Source: Rhizophagus irregularis
Taxonomy: Eukaryota; Glomeromycota; Glomeromycetes; Glomerales; Glomeraceae
Assembly (NCBI RefSeq): GCF_026210795.1
Contig: NC_089434.1
Coordinates: 4,898,001 to 4,962,000 of the forward strand
Length of the DNA: 64,000 nt
Direction of reading: 5' to 3'
The notes beneath the pieces were generated by a model that saw nothing but the letters and a program-made list of their open reading frames with translations, was not told the DNA's origin and made no database searches. A program made the position numbers and the translations under genes. Below, in pieces: positions 53,845-64,000 of the stretch (position 1 is its first letter; each line of letters starts with the position of its first letter).

Positions 53845-56395
53845 TGGAATGGTACCGCTTACCCACGCACTACGAAGAATCAGGTGTCCCCAGCTTTGAT
53901 TAACTTCATCATAAATCCTTTTAACAATAGAAAGCTTAGAATCATTACCGCATACGGCCTATCAAACTGCTTCCAAGCAGGCGATGGAATAGACGATCTC
54001 ACTAGTGATCTGGCAAATCTTCTATGACCCTTTGCTCACAAGGATACACAGTGATCCCAATCTGGGCTACACCCTTTCATCTGGCTGGAGTGCTTTCGAA
54101 CAAGGCAAACATGAACTGAAAGTCTCCTGTACAGCATACGCAGACGTTACGGCGTAGATCGCTAGAAACAAAGCCGAAATGTTAAAGATCGTTGAAATAT
54201 CAGGATTCTTCTTCACGCTCAACAATATTAACATAAATGGAGACAAATCTGAACTACTGGTATGGAATGGATCAAATCTGCAATCGAAATGGCCGGCATT
54301 ACGCAATTTGACTGAAATTAAGTGTGGAGCTCATGTGACGGATAGTGCGTAACGAGTAGGATTTTGTTACTAAAAAAATCCCAGATACATTATGAAAAAT
54401 GGAAACAAAGAGCGCGACGCCGGTGATGAAAAATATCACGTGATTTTTCGTGAAATTTTAGCAAAATATGCAAAAAAAACCTCGATCAGGAACTTCACAT
54501 ATCAACATTGGGTAAATCCAGAACACACTGACCTGTTAGTTGAATGCAAAGGATGCAATATCAGAAACAATACCACTGATATTGATTCTGCAGATAATAC
54601 GCCTTGCATCAAATGAAGTCTTCACAAACACGCTACAGTCATCAAAGTACAGCTGATCACTACTCCTGCCAACGGCGCACAATACCGGATTATAACACCG
54701 AAAGATCTAATCAAAACGCGCACGATCATTACGAATCCCCCTTGGTCTCAACAGACGTGCCATTACTAGATCATGCAATAATCTCACGATTAGTTAGTTC
54801 TCCAACACTGGATCAAGAACTACGGGTCATAAACAACATGCTAACTCAATCGCTATCAGGTGATATACAAATCTATACAGACGGTTCCTTAGATTAATAG
54901 AAAAGATCGACATAATCACGTAATTATGTGCTCAGGAAAGATAATGACATTAGTTTCTCTTGCGAAATAAAATTTCCCCGGAACTCCTCGCAATATTAAC
55001 TGCACTTTTAGCTTCCCCATCAGGACGCAAAGTAACAATCATTTCCAATCGTATGAAATTACATCACAACCGACACTTTTAAAACAACATAATTATATTC
55101 TCTTATATAACATAATAGATTTAGTCAACACGAAAAACAGAGATTTTAGTATGGTCAAAGTGAAAGGGCATGCGGGATGTCAATGGAATGACGCGGCATA
55201 GATTTAGCTTTAGCTGATAGTAATAGAATTTTAGATAGTAAAATGTTATGTAGTTATATTGCAATAGATAGGAACCTTAGAAACTTTACAAAAGAAGTTG
55301 CTAATTCGTTGGAGGAGGTCAAATGGTCTTCAAGCGGACTATTTCAACGAACACAAATCACAAATAGGAGTGCACTGGAACACTTATTGGTCTCACATAA
55401 AAACTATCAGCAAAAGTAACTGTACATCATTCTACACTAATGACTAATTTATTCATTTTATCAAGTGTTCGAACAACCTCCTTCACACAGTTGACAACTT
55501 ACGCGAGAGGAACAACGCATACGATGAAATGCTCTGCCCATTATGCGTCGAAGTGGAGGAGTCTTTATCACACTTAGTTATATGTAAGGAGATGGAACAA
55601 GGCTTCAATTCGATCGAACGCGAAGTCACCGAAAAAATCGTGAAGCACGTTAAAAGCATTCAAAAAAATCTACTACCTCCTTTTCTATTTGGGAAAAGAC
55701 TATTTTCGAATATAAAGACGCCGCTCTACCGGAATTGAAAGCACGTAACCGCGGATAACTACTAACAAGAGGTCTTATTTCTAATACTATCCTGTCTAAC
55801 ATACGGCGCGCAAAGCCTCCAAAATTATCGCTGGGAAGATAGTCAGACTTATCCACAACGCATTCCGCAAATACGTTTGGAAACCGCGATGCGAAAGAAT
55901 GATACAAGCGGAAAAAGACGCCGGCATCACCAAATCTGTCAAACTTTTCTCAACTCCTTCATCCTCTACAGATATGGCGGGGTCAACCAGAGATTCTTTA
56001 ATATGTTCGCCTTTGGCTTTGTTACGACATAGGACTTGCGAAAGCATATGCTATGAAGGGCTGTGGACTTCACAATTCTGAGATCGTTAGACACAAACCA
56101 CTTTAAGTCTTGTGAGGAAGATCTTCATATGACAGATTTGAAAATCTGTACACTCACCCACCAACAGACGCGAACTCCTAGTCAACTGCATGAACAGGTG
56201 CAAGAATTACTTAGCCGACCTAGTCTACAACGGATCCAGGCAACCATGGAAGTCACGAAAATCATTTGCTTAATTGCAGTGCAGTGGGTCTTGTGGCCTA
56301 CTAGGCATAGACATCAGGGCATTTCAAACGTCGCCTACCTGATTAGTCAACATGACCACCCAACAGTGCACATGTGGGGTTCCATAGCGGAATGA
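53845..56395 (+). pseudogene. LINE (non-LTR retrotransposon) reverse transcriptase/RNase H remnant
   Basis: Successive frames give the second half of a LINE ORF2. Reverse-transcriptase pieces are ALRRIRCPQ, ALINFIINPFNNRKLRIIT, AYGLSNCFQAGDGID and LVIWQIFYDPLLTRIHSDPN. Then comes CTAYADVTA at about 54137-54148, where the polymerase YADD box has become YADV, followed by ARNKAEMLKIVEISGFF and KSELLVWNG. RNase H follows with the first acidic site in QIYTDGSLD (54869-54897) and the later VKVKGHAGCQWNDAA (about 55158). A Cys/His cluster, MLCPLCVEVEESLSHLVICK, starts at 55529. Stops and shifts break it at least eight times, and the 5' part is missing, as expected for LINE truncation. A final frame (56063-56395) is unassigned. 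Confidence 0.8.
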
Positions 56396-58258
56396 CGAAT
56401 GGTTTACAAGTTTATAATAATATTAGAATAGTTATATAGTTTTTTACTTTATGTATAATATCCTAATAAATTTGTAATGTACTGCGGTTAGCAAAAAAAA
56501 GGAACTTTTGTTTCACCTGTTCTATATTTTATGATTTAAGTATCATTATGTATCTACAAGTAAGAGAAATTTTTCAATAAATTGTATTGTAATATTTATG
56601 GATTAATTTAATAATTTTTCATTAGTAGTAATATTTTAATTTCTTTAAATTTATTATAGAAATTGCAAATAGTGTTACTGTTGAATTTCAATTATAGGAA
56701 CAAATACTTTCAAGAATGACATCAATGCATATTTATTTTTTTTATACTCAATCTTAGAACAAGTTTGCTTCAGTAATATGCGTTCAAGATCCTAAACATA
56801 CTAAGAAGGCAGCAAGAACATACTAAGAAGGCAACAAGAAGTGCTGTGACTGGTGCTTATCTCTCTTAACATGCACAATATCAATTCAATATTCTATCGC
56901 CAATTTAATTATAGATTGTTAAGATGATGCTGTAGCTTTTTTCATCAAATTTAATGTTTAAATCATCAGGAAATACAGCCAGGTATTTGAAAAGGTCCCT
57001 ATATTTTTGTCTTTTAGAATAGGTAATTATTTATTATTTAAATAGATGTATTATTTGATTTACTAATATTATTATGTTTTTATATTATTTTAATAGGTAA
57101 AATGGTGATGGTTGTTTAATACGAATTCATATAACGATTCTTTAACTAATGTCATGATCGGGAAATTTTTTACGGAATGAAAAGGTCATATCGGGCGTTG
57201 TAAATTAGGTTAATTTAGTAATAAACGATAATTATCTTATAGTTATATAAACGTTAGATTATTTTATTGCTAAAAGTGTTATGTTATTCATTGTTAAATA
57301 GATTAATTGTTTATTAATCATTTATTAATTAAAAGATATATTATTCTATATTAGTATCCATATTAAAAATCTATGTTAAAAAATCTATCTAATTATCCAA
57401 AAATATCAAATAAAAAAAACACCAAATGCTCATTGCAGTTAAACCCGAAATCCAAAAACTACAAAAAAGAAAAAAGAGAAACGTTAGAAAACGTTTCAAA
57501 TTCAAAAATTTTGTAATTACAAAACACGGTTCGAAATCTTTATTTTACGCATCATTAACTGTTAGTTTCTTATCTAAAAATTGAAAAAAAGATTCAGCCA
57601 ATTTATTCTTTGATTGGACAAAATCGCCATCACATGACCACATAATTTTTGACCCAATTGAAAGTATATCATTTCTGCGTTAAATATTCTTATTTGTTTA
57701 TTTACGAAATGTAGTTTCGCATATTCATGGTAAAAGAATTATTGTAGCAAAGAAGATTGATATGATAAGGAAATGGATCTTTAAATAATGTTTCCTTTTA
57801 TTCTTTGGTGATGATGATATCACCATTCTGGTTTTATATATTGATCCTGTAGTTGTGTACCTCGGTACTTGCTAAATTTCGTGTTTGGCATGATAATAAG
57901 AATCGAATTTTTCTTCTTCCTAACAAAAAGTAGCCAAAAAAACAAAGGAAAAGAATCATTACTATCTAAAATAATGTTATTTTTAGTAGTAGCAATTTTT
58001 TTTTTGTGTAAAAACCAAGTGAACGTTGTCTAGAAATTAACCAAGTGTCGATTAAAGCAGTTAGTAAAGAACAAAAAAGATTGTTAATTTCTCTTTTACC
58101 ATTTCACAAACTGTTTACCACAGGTAAACTATAATTTATCAATTAGATTAACCCAATGAATTTCACATCCGACTGTGTTAAAATTAAAAGTTCAACTTAA
58201 ATACAGATCGGATTATCGAAAAAATATTTATTATAAAATAAATTGCTTAAATAATAAT
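56396..58258. other. AT-rich intergenic region
   Basis: Only a two-unit tandem (AACATACTAAGAAGGCAGCAAG) at about 56796-56842 stands out. No gene, RNA or transposon end is supported. Confidence 0.45.
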
Positions 58259-58365
58259 AACATATTGTATGATAAAATATAAAATAAAGATATTAGCATA
58301 TTGTATGATAAAATATAAAATAAAGATAACATATATATTGTATAATAAAATATAAAATAAAGATT
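58259..58365. repeat. Tandem repeat of CATATTGTATGATAAAATAT, three units
   Basis: Units of about 41-43 bp (CATATTGTATGATAAAATAT followed by AAAATAAAGATA) lie in the 3' flank of the F-box gene. Confidence 0.75.
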
Positions 58366-58497
58366 CATTCAATACTAATTTGAAAAAACCATATCCTTAT
58401 TTCTCTAAAAGAGCCTCCGTCAAATCCTAATTTTTAAAAAATCCAATCTTGTTAGTTACTCTCGTATTCTATAACAGAGACAAACGTAATAAATATT

Positions 58498-60207
58498 TTA
58501 AAAATATTCAAATACTTCTTCTACTTCGTCGTCATCGTACAATTTAGTCCCAAATTTAATAACACCTAAATTTTCATATTTTTTAGCTATTTTCATACTT
58601 TCTTCATCTAATAATTTATTTTCATCTTTCTTAAGGATTATTAAAGAAAGTAATTTTTTTGGTACTCTATTTTCCCAGCTTATGAAAAATGATTCTAAAT
58701 CTTTCGGAGATACAAATTTTAAATATTTCGAAGATTCTAAATCTTCCGGAGATACAAATTCTAAATCTTCCGATTCTAAATCTTCTGGAGATACAATTTC
58801 AAAATGTCCTGGAGATGCATATTCTAATTCTTCCGGAGATACAAATTCAATATCTCCCGGAGATGCAAAATTTGAATCTGAATCAGCATTATATATTTTT
58901 AATTCATGAAAACTATTTGGTGAATGATTTGCAACAATTTCTAATACTTCTGTTTCGTTTAAATATTCTACCCCACACCAAATTTTAATGCTTTCCAAGT
59001 ATTGACATCTAATAAATATTGCTTGTAATAAATGTAATTCATTACTTTTAAAAATTACAAAAAGACTTTGAAGATTTAGACAAAAATTAGCAATAGATGA
59101 AATTGCTGCACTCTCAAGTTCACATATAAAAAGCTTTTTAAGGGTTTTCCCATTATTTTTTAAGAATTTTATTAAACTCTCAGGTTTTGGACGCTGAAAA
59201 GGTATTTTTAATACTTGTAATCTGGGAAAATGAGAGGCTTCTATCTTAACAAAATTCTCAATAAAGTCATCATCAACACCATCATCGGGTGGAAATGAAA
59301 AAATAACTTCTTGTAAATTTATGAAAAAACTAACAAATGATAATGGTAAACAAATATTATTACTATAAAGATGTAATTTTGTTATTGTATTAGATTGACT
59401 TTTTAAGGCGGGTACAACATTTTCCCAACTCACGTCAAAAGTTGACATAGCTAAATTTTTTAAATTTTTCTGTTTAGAAATTAATTCTTCTAATCCTTCT
59501 AGGCCTTTTAGACCATTAAAATCTATAAAAATTGTTCGTAAATTATGACTTATTTGTGAAAGTTGTTGAAAAAATTCAGAGGGAATATTTGAACCGCAGC
59601 GTAATTCTGAAAGTTTTCTTGCCCCAGGGAACTCAGTGAGAGGAAAACGGAAAAAATTAGGAGAAATATCTGAACCGCAGCATAATTCTGAAAGTTCTCT
59701 TGCCCCGGGGAACTCAGCGAGAGAAAATGTTATTTTATATTTATCTTGATATTTTTTATTATAAGGATAAATTAATTTTTTTAAAGATGAAATTTGGCTT
59801 GTAAACATTTGGAAAATTTTATCTAGTACTAGTAATTTTCCAAATTGATTAATATAAACATTTTCAACTATTTTAATAATTCTACAAATTGGCAAGACTT
59901 TGCAATATTCTGCATAGTTAAATAGTGGTGGTGCGAATGTAGAAAATGAAACAATTCTATTTTCAGATAAGAGTTTTTTTGATTTATTAGGAAGACATGC
60001 AATTAACATGTGAAGAATTGATGATTCCACTTTGGATTGACGAGAAATATCAGAACTATTAAAGTTCAAAACATTCCTCCATAAAATTCTAACGGAAGTT
60101 CTACACCAAAGGCGATTAACTAATAAACACGAATGTAAAGCGGGTTTATTTTGCTCCAAATTTTCAAAAATTTCATTTAAACAATCCGCTGGAAGTTTAT
60201 ATGCCAT
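58498..60207 (-). CDS. F-box protein with leucine-rich repeats and acidic repeat tail
   Basis: This single-exon gene encodes 569 residues and is intact. An F-box-like domain opens the protein (residues 4-46: LPADCLNEIFENLEQN..HSCLLVNRLWCRTSVRILWRN), expected to bind Skp1 in an SCF ubiquitin ligase. Residues of about 150-430 carry irregular leucine-rich repeats (LKNLAM, LHLYSNNICLPL, FPRLQVLKIPF, LKKLFICEL, LQSLFVIF) that would select the substrate. Two tandem copies of EFPGARxLSELxCGSxI lie near residues 160-205. A run of SPEDLE/SPGDIE/SPEELE units lies near residues 445-515. The end is acidic (DDDEVEEVFEYF). The start is the first Met and begins the F-box directly. Large F-box/LRR families with diverging repeats are typical of Glomeromycotina. 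The substrate is unknown. TCACGTGA lies about 145 bp upstream. Confidence 0.9.
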   Translation of the reverse strand: MAYKLPADCLNEIFENLEQNKPALHSCLLVNRLWCRTSVRILWRNVLNFNSSDISRQSKVESSILHMLIACLPNKSKKLLSENRIVSFSTFAPPLFNYAEYCKVLPICRIIKIVENVYINQFGKLLVLDKIFQMFTSQISSLKKLIYPYNKKYQDKYKITFSLAEFPGARELSELCCGSDISPNFFRFPLTEFPGARKLSELRCGSNIPSEFFQQLSQISHNLRTIFIDFNGLKGLEGLEELISKQKNLKNLAMSTFDVSWENVVPALKSQSNTITKLHLYSNNICLPLSFVSFFINLQEVIFSFPPDDGVDDDFIENFVKIEASHFPRLQVLKIPFQRPKPESLIKFLKNNGKTLKKLFICELESAAISSIANFCLNLQSLFVIFKSNELHLLQAIFIRCQYLESIKIWCGVEYLNETEVLEIVANHSPNSFHELKIYNADSDSNFASPGDIEFVSPEELEYASPGHFEIVSPEDLESEDLEFVSPEDLESSKYLKFVSPKDLESFFISWENRVPKKLLSLIILKKDENKLLDEESMKIAKKYENLGVIKFGTKLYDDDEVEEVFEYF

Positions 60208-60347
60208 TTTTTTTTGCTATATTAGGGCAGAAGTTGGTTTAAAAAATATAAGGAGAAAAAAATTAATCGTTCATCGACTTTCTGTGTGATAAATATATAG
60301 AGTTTTTCCGGATTGTAGTGTGACAAAATCTTTTTTTAACCTTTATA

Positions 60348-60355
60348 TCACGTGA
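60348..60355. promoter_or_regulatory. TCACGTGA palindrome upstream of the F-box gene
   Basis: An E-box-type palindrome (CACGTG core) lies 141-148 bp upstream of the F-box ATG. Such sites are bound by bHLH factors (Cbf1/Pho4-type) in fungi. Use as a promoter element here is inferred. The same 8-mer occurs four more times in the window. Confidence 0.35.
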
Positions 60356-60655
60356 TGCTATTTTTTGGATTTCGGCATTCGGATTTTGGACGGATCCCCT
60401 AAAGTAATATACACTAGAAAAACGGAAACCGTTAAAGTTGTCGCGTTATTTATTCAATTTCTATTTCATCAAATAAAATAAGATTTTTTCTTAATCGTCG
60501 TAGTTTACATTAAATGTATGAATTCATGTAATGTGGAGTTTTGAAATTATTAAATAAAAGAATTAGAAATTATAAACGTATGTTAAGATAATAAGAGTAA
60601 TATTTAAGGGGTATTGGTAGTAGTAATATTTTTAAGCAAATTTAAACGCAAAAAT

Positions 60656-60732
60656 TACTTTTTTGACCCTCCTCGTGTTATTTTTTTATACTGTATGTAT
60701 TACATATAGGAGGGGCAAAAGTATCATTCTTG
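60656..60732. repeat. Small inverted repeat within the Helitron copy 2 leader
   Basis: ACTTTTTTGACCCTCCT pairs with ACTTTTGCCCCTCCT (reversed). It lies in the segment 60650-60935 that copy 1 lacks, so it may be a small insertion. No target duplication is certain. Confidence 0.4.
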
Positions 60733-60934
60733 ATAGACCTTACTGTAAAATATATTATGCATATCAAAATTCTCCTGCATATCTATCAATCCTATCAATC
60801 AGGAGCGGATACTAAAAAGGAGTAAAACGTGTTGGCACGACAATAAAAATGATTGGTGGATTACGCGTGTGGACACTGGACAGGCATGAAGAGAGTCTAA
60901 CCGTAAATGTCCTCAGCTAAAGCTTCGGACAAAT

Positions 60935-63900
60935 AAAACTATTAATTATGGAATTACGAAAAATTGGTGTTAACAGTTAATTAAAAACGGTTAATACAAA
61001 TATTATTTTTAATTTGATTTAAATGTGACGCGGATGATAAATTTTGTAACATAAAATAGTCTCCTAAATGAACAATATATTTGCAACGTGTAAAATCTAT
61101 ATGTAACTCGCATTGTTTTTTCCGAAAAAAGCTATAATCGAAAAGGAACGCCCCTTAATTAAAACGATAATATATATAATTATAATTGGCGACTTAATCA
61201 AATTTTTTTTTCTTTATTCACGAGCCAAATTGTAAGCATTTCCAAAACCTTGTATTACATCGGATTACAATATGATAAGATCAGAATATACAATAATTGT
61301 GTGCGCATAACTCCTTTTCCAAATCATCTCAAGAATAAAGAGAATAGAGAGAATATGTTAATTGATATGGAAGAAGCTCATTTGGCACACGATCGGGAAA
61401 GGAGAAGACGGAAAATTGATGAAGAGACTAATGAGGAGCGTGAGGAACGCTTAGCACGTGAGAAAGGAAGCGTAAAGTGAATGAAAAGACCGACGAGGAG
61501 CGTGAAGCACATTCGGTAGTTGAAGAAGAGGCTCGGCGCGCTCTTGCGCGTAAGAAATATTCGCTTATAGCAAAAGAAACTCCAAATCAAATTGCAGCAA
61601 GGCTTTCACAAAGAAGTCAAGTATGCGTCAAAAATATGCCTGCTGATCGGAAGCTTCTGTTCCAATTTCGCAACACAATGAACAATCTCTGTGAAACGTG
61701 CAATGGGCGATTCCCATATGTATGTTTGAGAATGATCCTAAAACAATATGGATCCAGGTAGGTATTAATTAGTATATTTCTAAATTCTAAATATATAACT
61801 AAATACTGTTATTTTCTAAAACTTAACTGATGTAGAAGAAATGCTGATCGCGCAAGTACTGAAGATGGATCCAATTTTCGGGATTTTTCATGTTCGTCGG
61901 GGAAAAGTAATGCGAGCTCTTCATTGGCTGAAGGCAAATAACAAATTCTATCGTGATAATGAAATATTACAAACTTTTCCCGAAAATGGTTCGATTGCGG
62001 AAAACTTCCACAATTCGCGGATGATAGAACTAATAGTTCTGAAAAAGAACCTGACGATGAAGACGAGAACGAAAATGAGGAAAATTCTTTCAACTCACAA
62101 ACATTTGTTCCTTCATTACCCACCAGACTTAATGAAGACAGGGCAATTAATGAAATTCTCAATTGAGCGCAACATAATCATGAGAGAATTGATTGGCTGC
62201 ATAACGAAGTTTCTCCGGTTGATGAGTTTCATACTCCTGGATATATAGCAAGAGCATTTCCTACATTTTATCCTTGGAGAGTTACGGACCTTAATGAAAG
62301 AAATAAAACCGACGGAATACTTTAAACATCTTTTAGTCTATAATGATGGTCGATTTGCTCGTCATCGACGGTGGCGTTACTTTGCCCTAAATTCATTAAT
62401 GAGACGGAGTCTTATCAGAAGGTCGCGTATTAAATTTAGAGGAAGGACAGTAGCCGAAATATTGGATTTAATGCAAGACGATACTCATAGCAGACAAAGT
62501 ATTACGGTATGGTGAAGGTTTGAGTGGTAACATCACAAAGGAACACCAGAAATTGATTAGGAAAAGATGAAAAATAATGATGAAATAATGGAAAAAGTAG
62601 TACATTGCTTGGATTCTTTAGTTACAACAATCAATCCCGCACTTCCTCCTGATCACCACCAATTCCAAAAACGCTCTAAAACCTTAATGATGATATGCAT
62701 GACTACGCTGAATTGATCGATAATAATGATCACCTAGAACTAACAACTGCCAGAAATGATCCACTTATAAATCCACATGATCGCATTCAATTACAGGGAT
62801 GAAGGGCGCATGCTGCTTTACAAGTATGCTAGTAAAGCAAAACGACGGTCCTTAGGGTCCTTAGCCTTCTCAGAAGTGTTGGACAAAGCTCTTCGTAATG
62901 ATAACCCAATGATCCAGCTGTTAAAGCATTCCAAAAGTTGCTCATTCGCACAGTCGGAGAACGTGATTTTTCGGTGCAAGAAACTTGTCATCTTCTTCAA
63001 TTACCGCTCTATCATAGTAGCCGAAATTTTGTCAGTCTAAAACTTAACAAAGAAGCGAATCGACAGCTTCGCGATAGTAATGAAAATGATCCAAATAATG
63101 AGAACAATGGAATTATGAAAACAGATCCCTCACCTCTACAAAGATATTGTAATAGACCTGCCGAACTTGAGGAACTTTCATTGTTCAAATAGGATCAGCA
63201 ATATAAATTAGTAAAAGGCAACTCCATCTCCCATTCGAAATGGTCCTGGAATTTTGTCGTATAAAAGTCCTCTTACATGTTCGTTATAGAGACCTACTTA
63301 GCCTCACAGAGAATCACACTCTTTCATGGATTGATATATATTTTATATAATTAACATCTTGTAGAAATTAATGATGACCCTAATGAACCTGCTGTGGATG
63401 ATATAGAAGTTGATGGTAACGATTCTGATGAAGAAGATGACACACCACAGGAAACGTATGAACTTCGAACTGACCGGATGTTATTGGCTGAAATGATGTC
63501 AAATAGACAGACGCGTAGCTTAGATGACTTTAGTGCCCGTGATATTGATAGAAATCACGACTTTACTTCAAATTCCTGAAAGGTTGTACTTTTTCTAATA
63601 ATCATATGATAGATATCTTAGCCGCCGTTCCAAGCTCTAGTAATAGCTACATGTATCCAGGGTTGACGAAAGTTTGCTACGATATCCTGAAATTGAAGAG
63701 GCAGAAAGCTTCATCCAGCAAGCAATTGGTAACTCAAGTTGGAAATAATTCAGCTAGTATCGACATTAGAACTCTAAATGTGAAACAAAGGTTAATACGT
63801 GAAAGTGTAGAATCACGTTGTATTAGCAAAATAACAAATCAATCCATAGAACCTTTACGAAATATTATCATGGGTACATGAGATCGCAAAGGAACATAAC

Positions 63901-64000
63901 TTACATGAGAACAATATGGTAGTTGCTCCAACAGGTGTTGCGGCTTTTAACATCGAAGGCAGCACTATACATTCATCACTTTCTGTTCCAATATGCGGGG
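60935..64000 (+). mobile_element. Decayed Helitron, copy 2 (runs off the window end)
   Basis: It shares leader and coding sequence with 20185 onward, starting at ACTATTAATTATGGAATTA (60942). The closest shared 5' word, GTATTGGTAGTAGTAATA, is at 60611, separated here by about 280 bp of extra DNA. The right end lies beyond the window. Confidence 0.7.
61353..64000 (+). pseudogene. Helitron Rep/helicase pseudogene, copy 2
   Basis: It starts MLIDMEEAHLAHDRERRRRK and has a 78-bp intron-like gap (61758-61835, CAG/GTAGGT..GATGTAG) at the same place as copy 1. It keeps VRRGKVMRALHWLKANNKFY (absent from copy 1), EIKPTEYFKHLLVYNDGRFA and FALNSLMRR. Around 62515-62560 the HUH motif is deleted, since sequence jumps to the GGTAACATCACAAAGG region. 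It then keeps ETCHLLQLPLYHSSRNFVSL, SPLQRYCNRPAELEELSLF and SLDDFSARDIDRNH. At 63868-63874 the helicase Walker A is lost by a deletion of about 50 bp (ATGGGTAC joins ATGAGATCGC). The sequence ends in PTGVAAFNIEG and STIHSSLSVPICG at the window edge. It is incapable of rolling-circle transposition. Confidence 0.85.

Noticed and set aside
58682-58988. Plus-strand frames rich in SKSSGDT and ILNLPEIQ
   Set aside because: They are shadows of the repeated SPEDLE region of the F-box gene.

Overview
The window is very AT-rich, low-gene-density nuclear DNA from a eukaryote, almost certainly a fungus. Short introns of about 68-81 bp with GT..AG ends can be seen in several genes. The combination of an F-box/leucine-rich-repeat gene, an HMG-box remnant, a seven-helix membrane protein with an acidic tail, Helitrons, and DDE-type transposons with short fungal introns resembles the repeat-swollen genomes of arbuscular mycorrhizal fungi (Glomeromycotina, Rhizophagus-like). 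The organism assignment is an inference from content, not a database match. No rRNA, tRNA or CRISPR array was seen.

Only two plausible intact host genes are present: a three-exon, 413-residue seven-helix membrane protein (17105-18490, +) and a 569-residue F-box protein (58498-60207, -). Almost everything else recognisable is mobile DNA, much of it nested. (i) 1876-7760 is a two-gene transposon with TIRs of about 280 bp. It carries a DDE-like transposase candidate and a convergent C2H2 zinc-finger gene, and its left TIR is split by a non-coding element (1911-3432) with a 10-bp target duplication. (ii) A TA-flanked MITE (9008-9522) abuts a second non-coding element of the same design (9527-11346, 10-bp duplication), whose hairpin satellite was later entered by a TAA-flanked MITE (10372-10678). 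(iii) A Tc1/mariner-type element (34859-41051, TA duplication) has its transposase gene split by a hAT element (35233-39711, perfect 8-bp duplication). The hAT element carries both a hAT transposase and a second gene with a Myb/SANT-like domain. (iv) Two decayed Helitron Rep/helicase copies lie at about 20146-24330 and 60935-64000. (v) A decayed LINE with reverse transcriptase and RNase H lies at 53845-56395, and a decayed Tc1 transposase at 32592-33272. At least nine small MITE-like inverted-repeat elements are scattered between these.

The most unusual theme is non-coding. Elements 1911-3432 and 9527-11346 share one architecture: MULE-sized 10-bp target duplications, terminal zones built from one densely repeated short word, and a core satellite whose 80-bp or 50-bp unit is itself a hairpin. 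Other compact clusters, each built from a single short palindromic word (536-715, 25893-26035, 33284-33645, 34504-34665), look like relatives or fragments. The one at 34504-34727 even ends in a unit related to the satellite of 1911-3432. The long stretches at 12924-17100, 18491-20145, 26036-31490, 41054-45590, 48094-52760 and 56400-58490 contain little beyond degenerate coding scraps and short tandem repeats.
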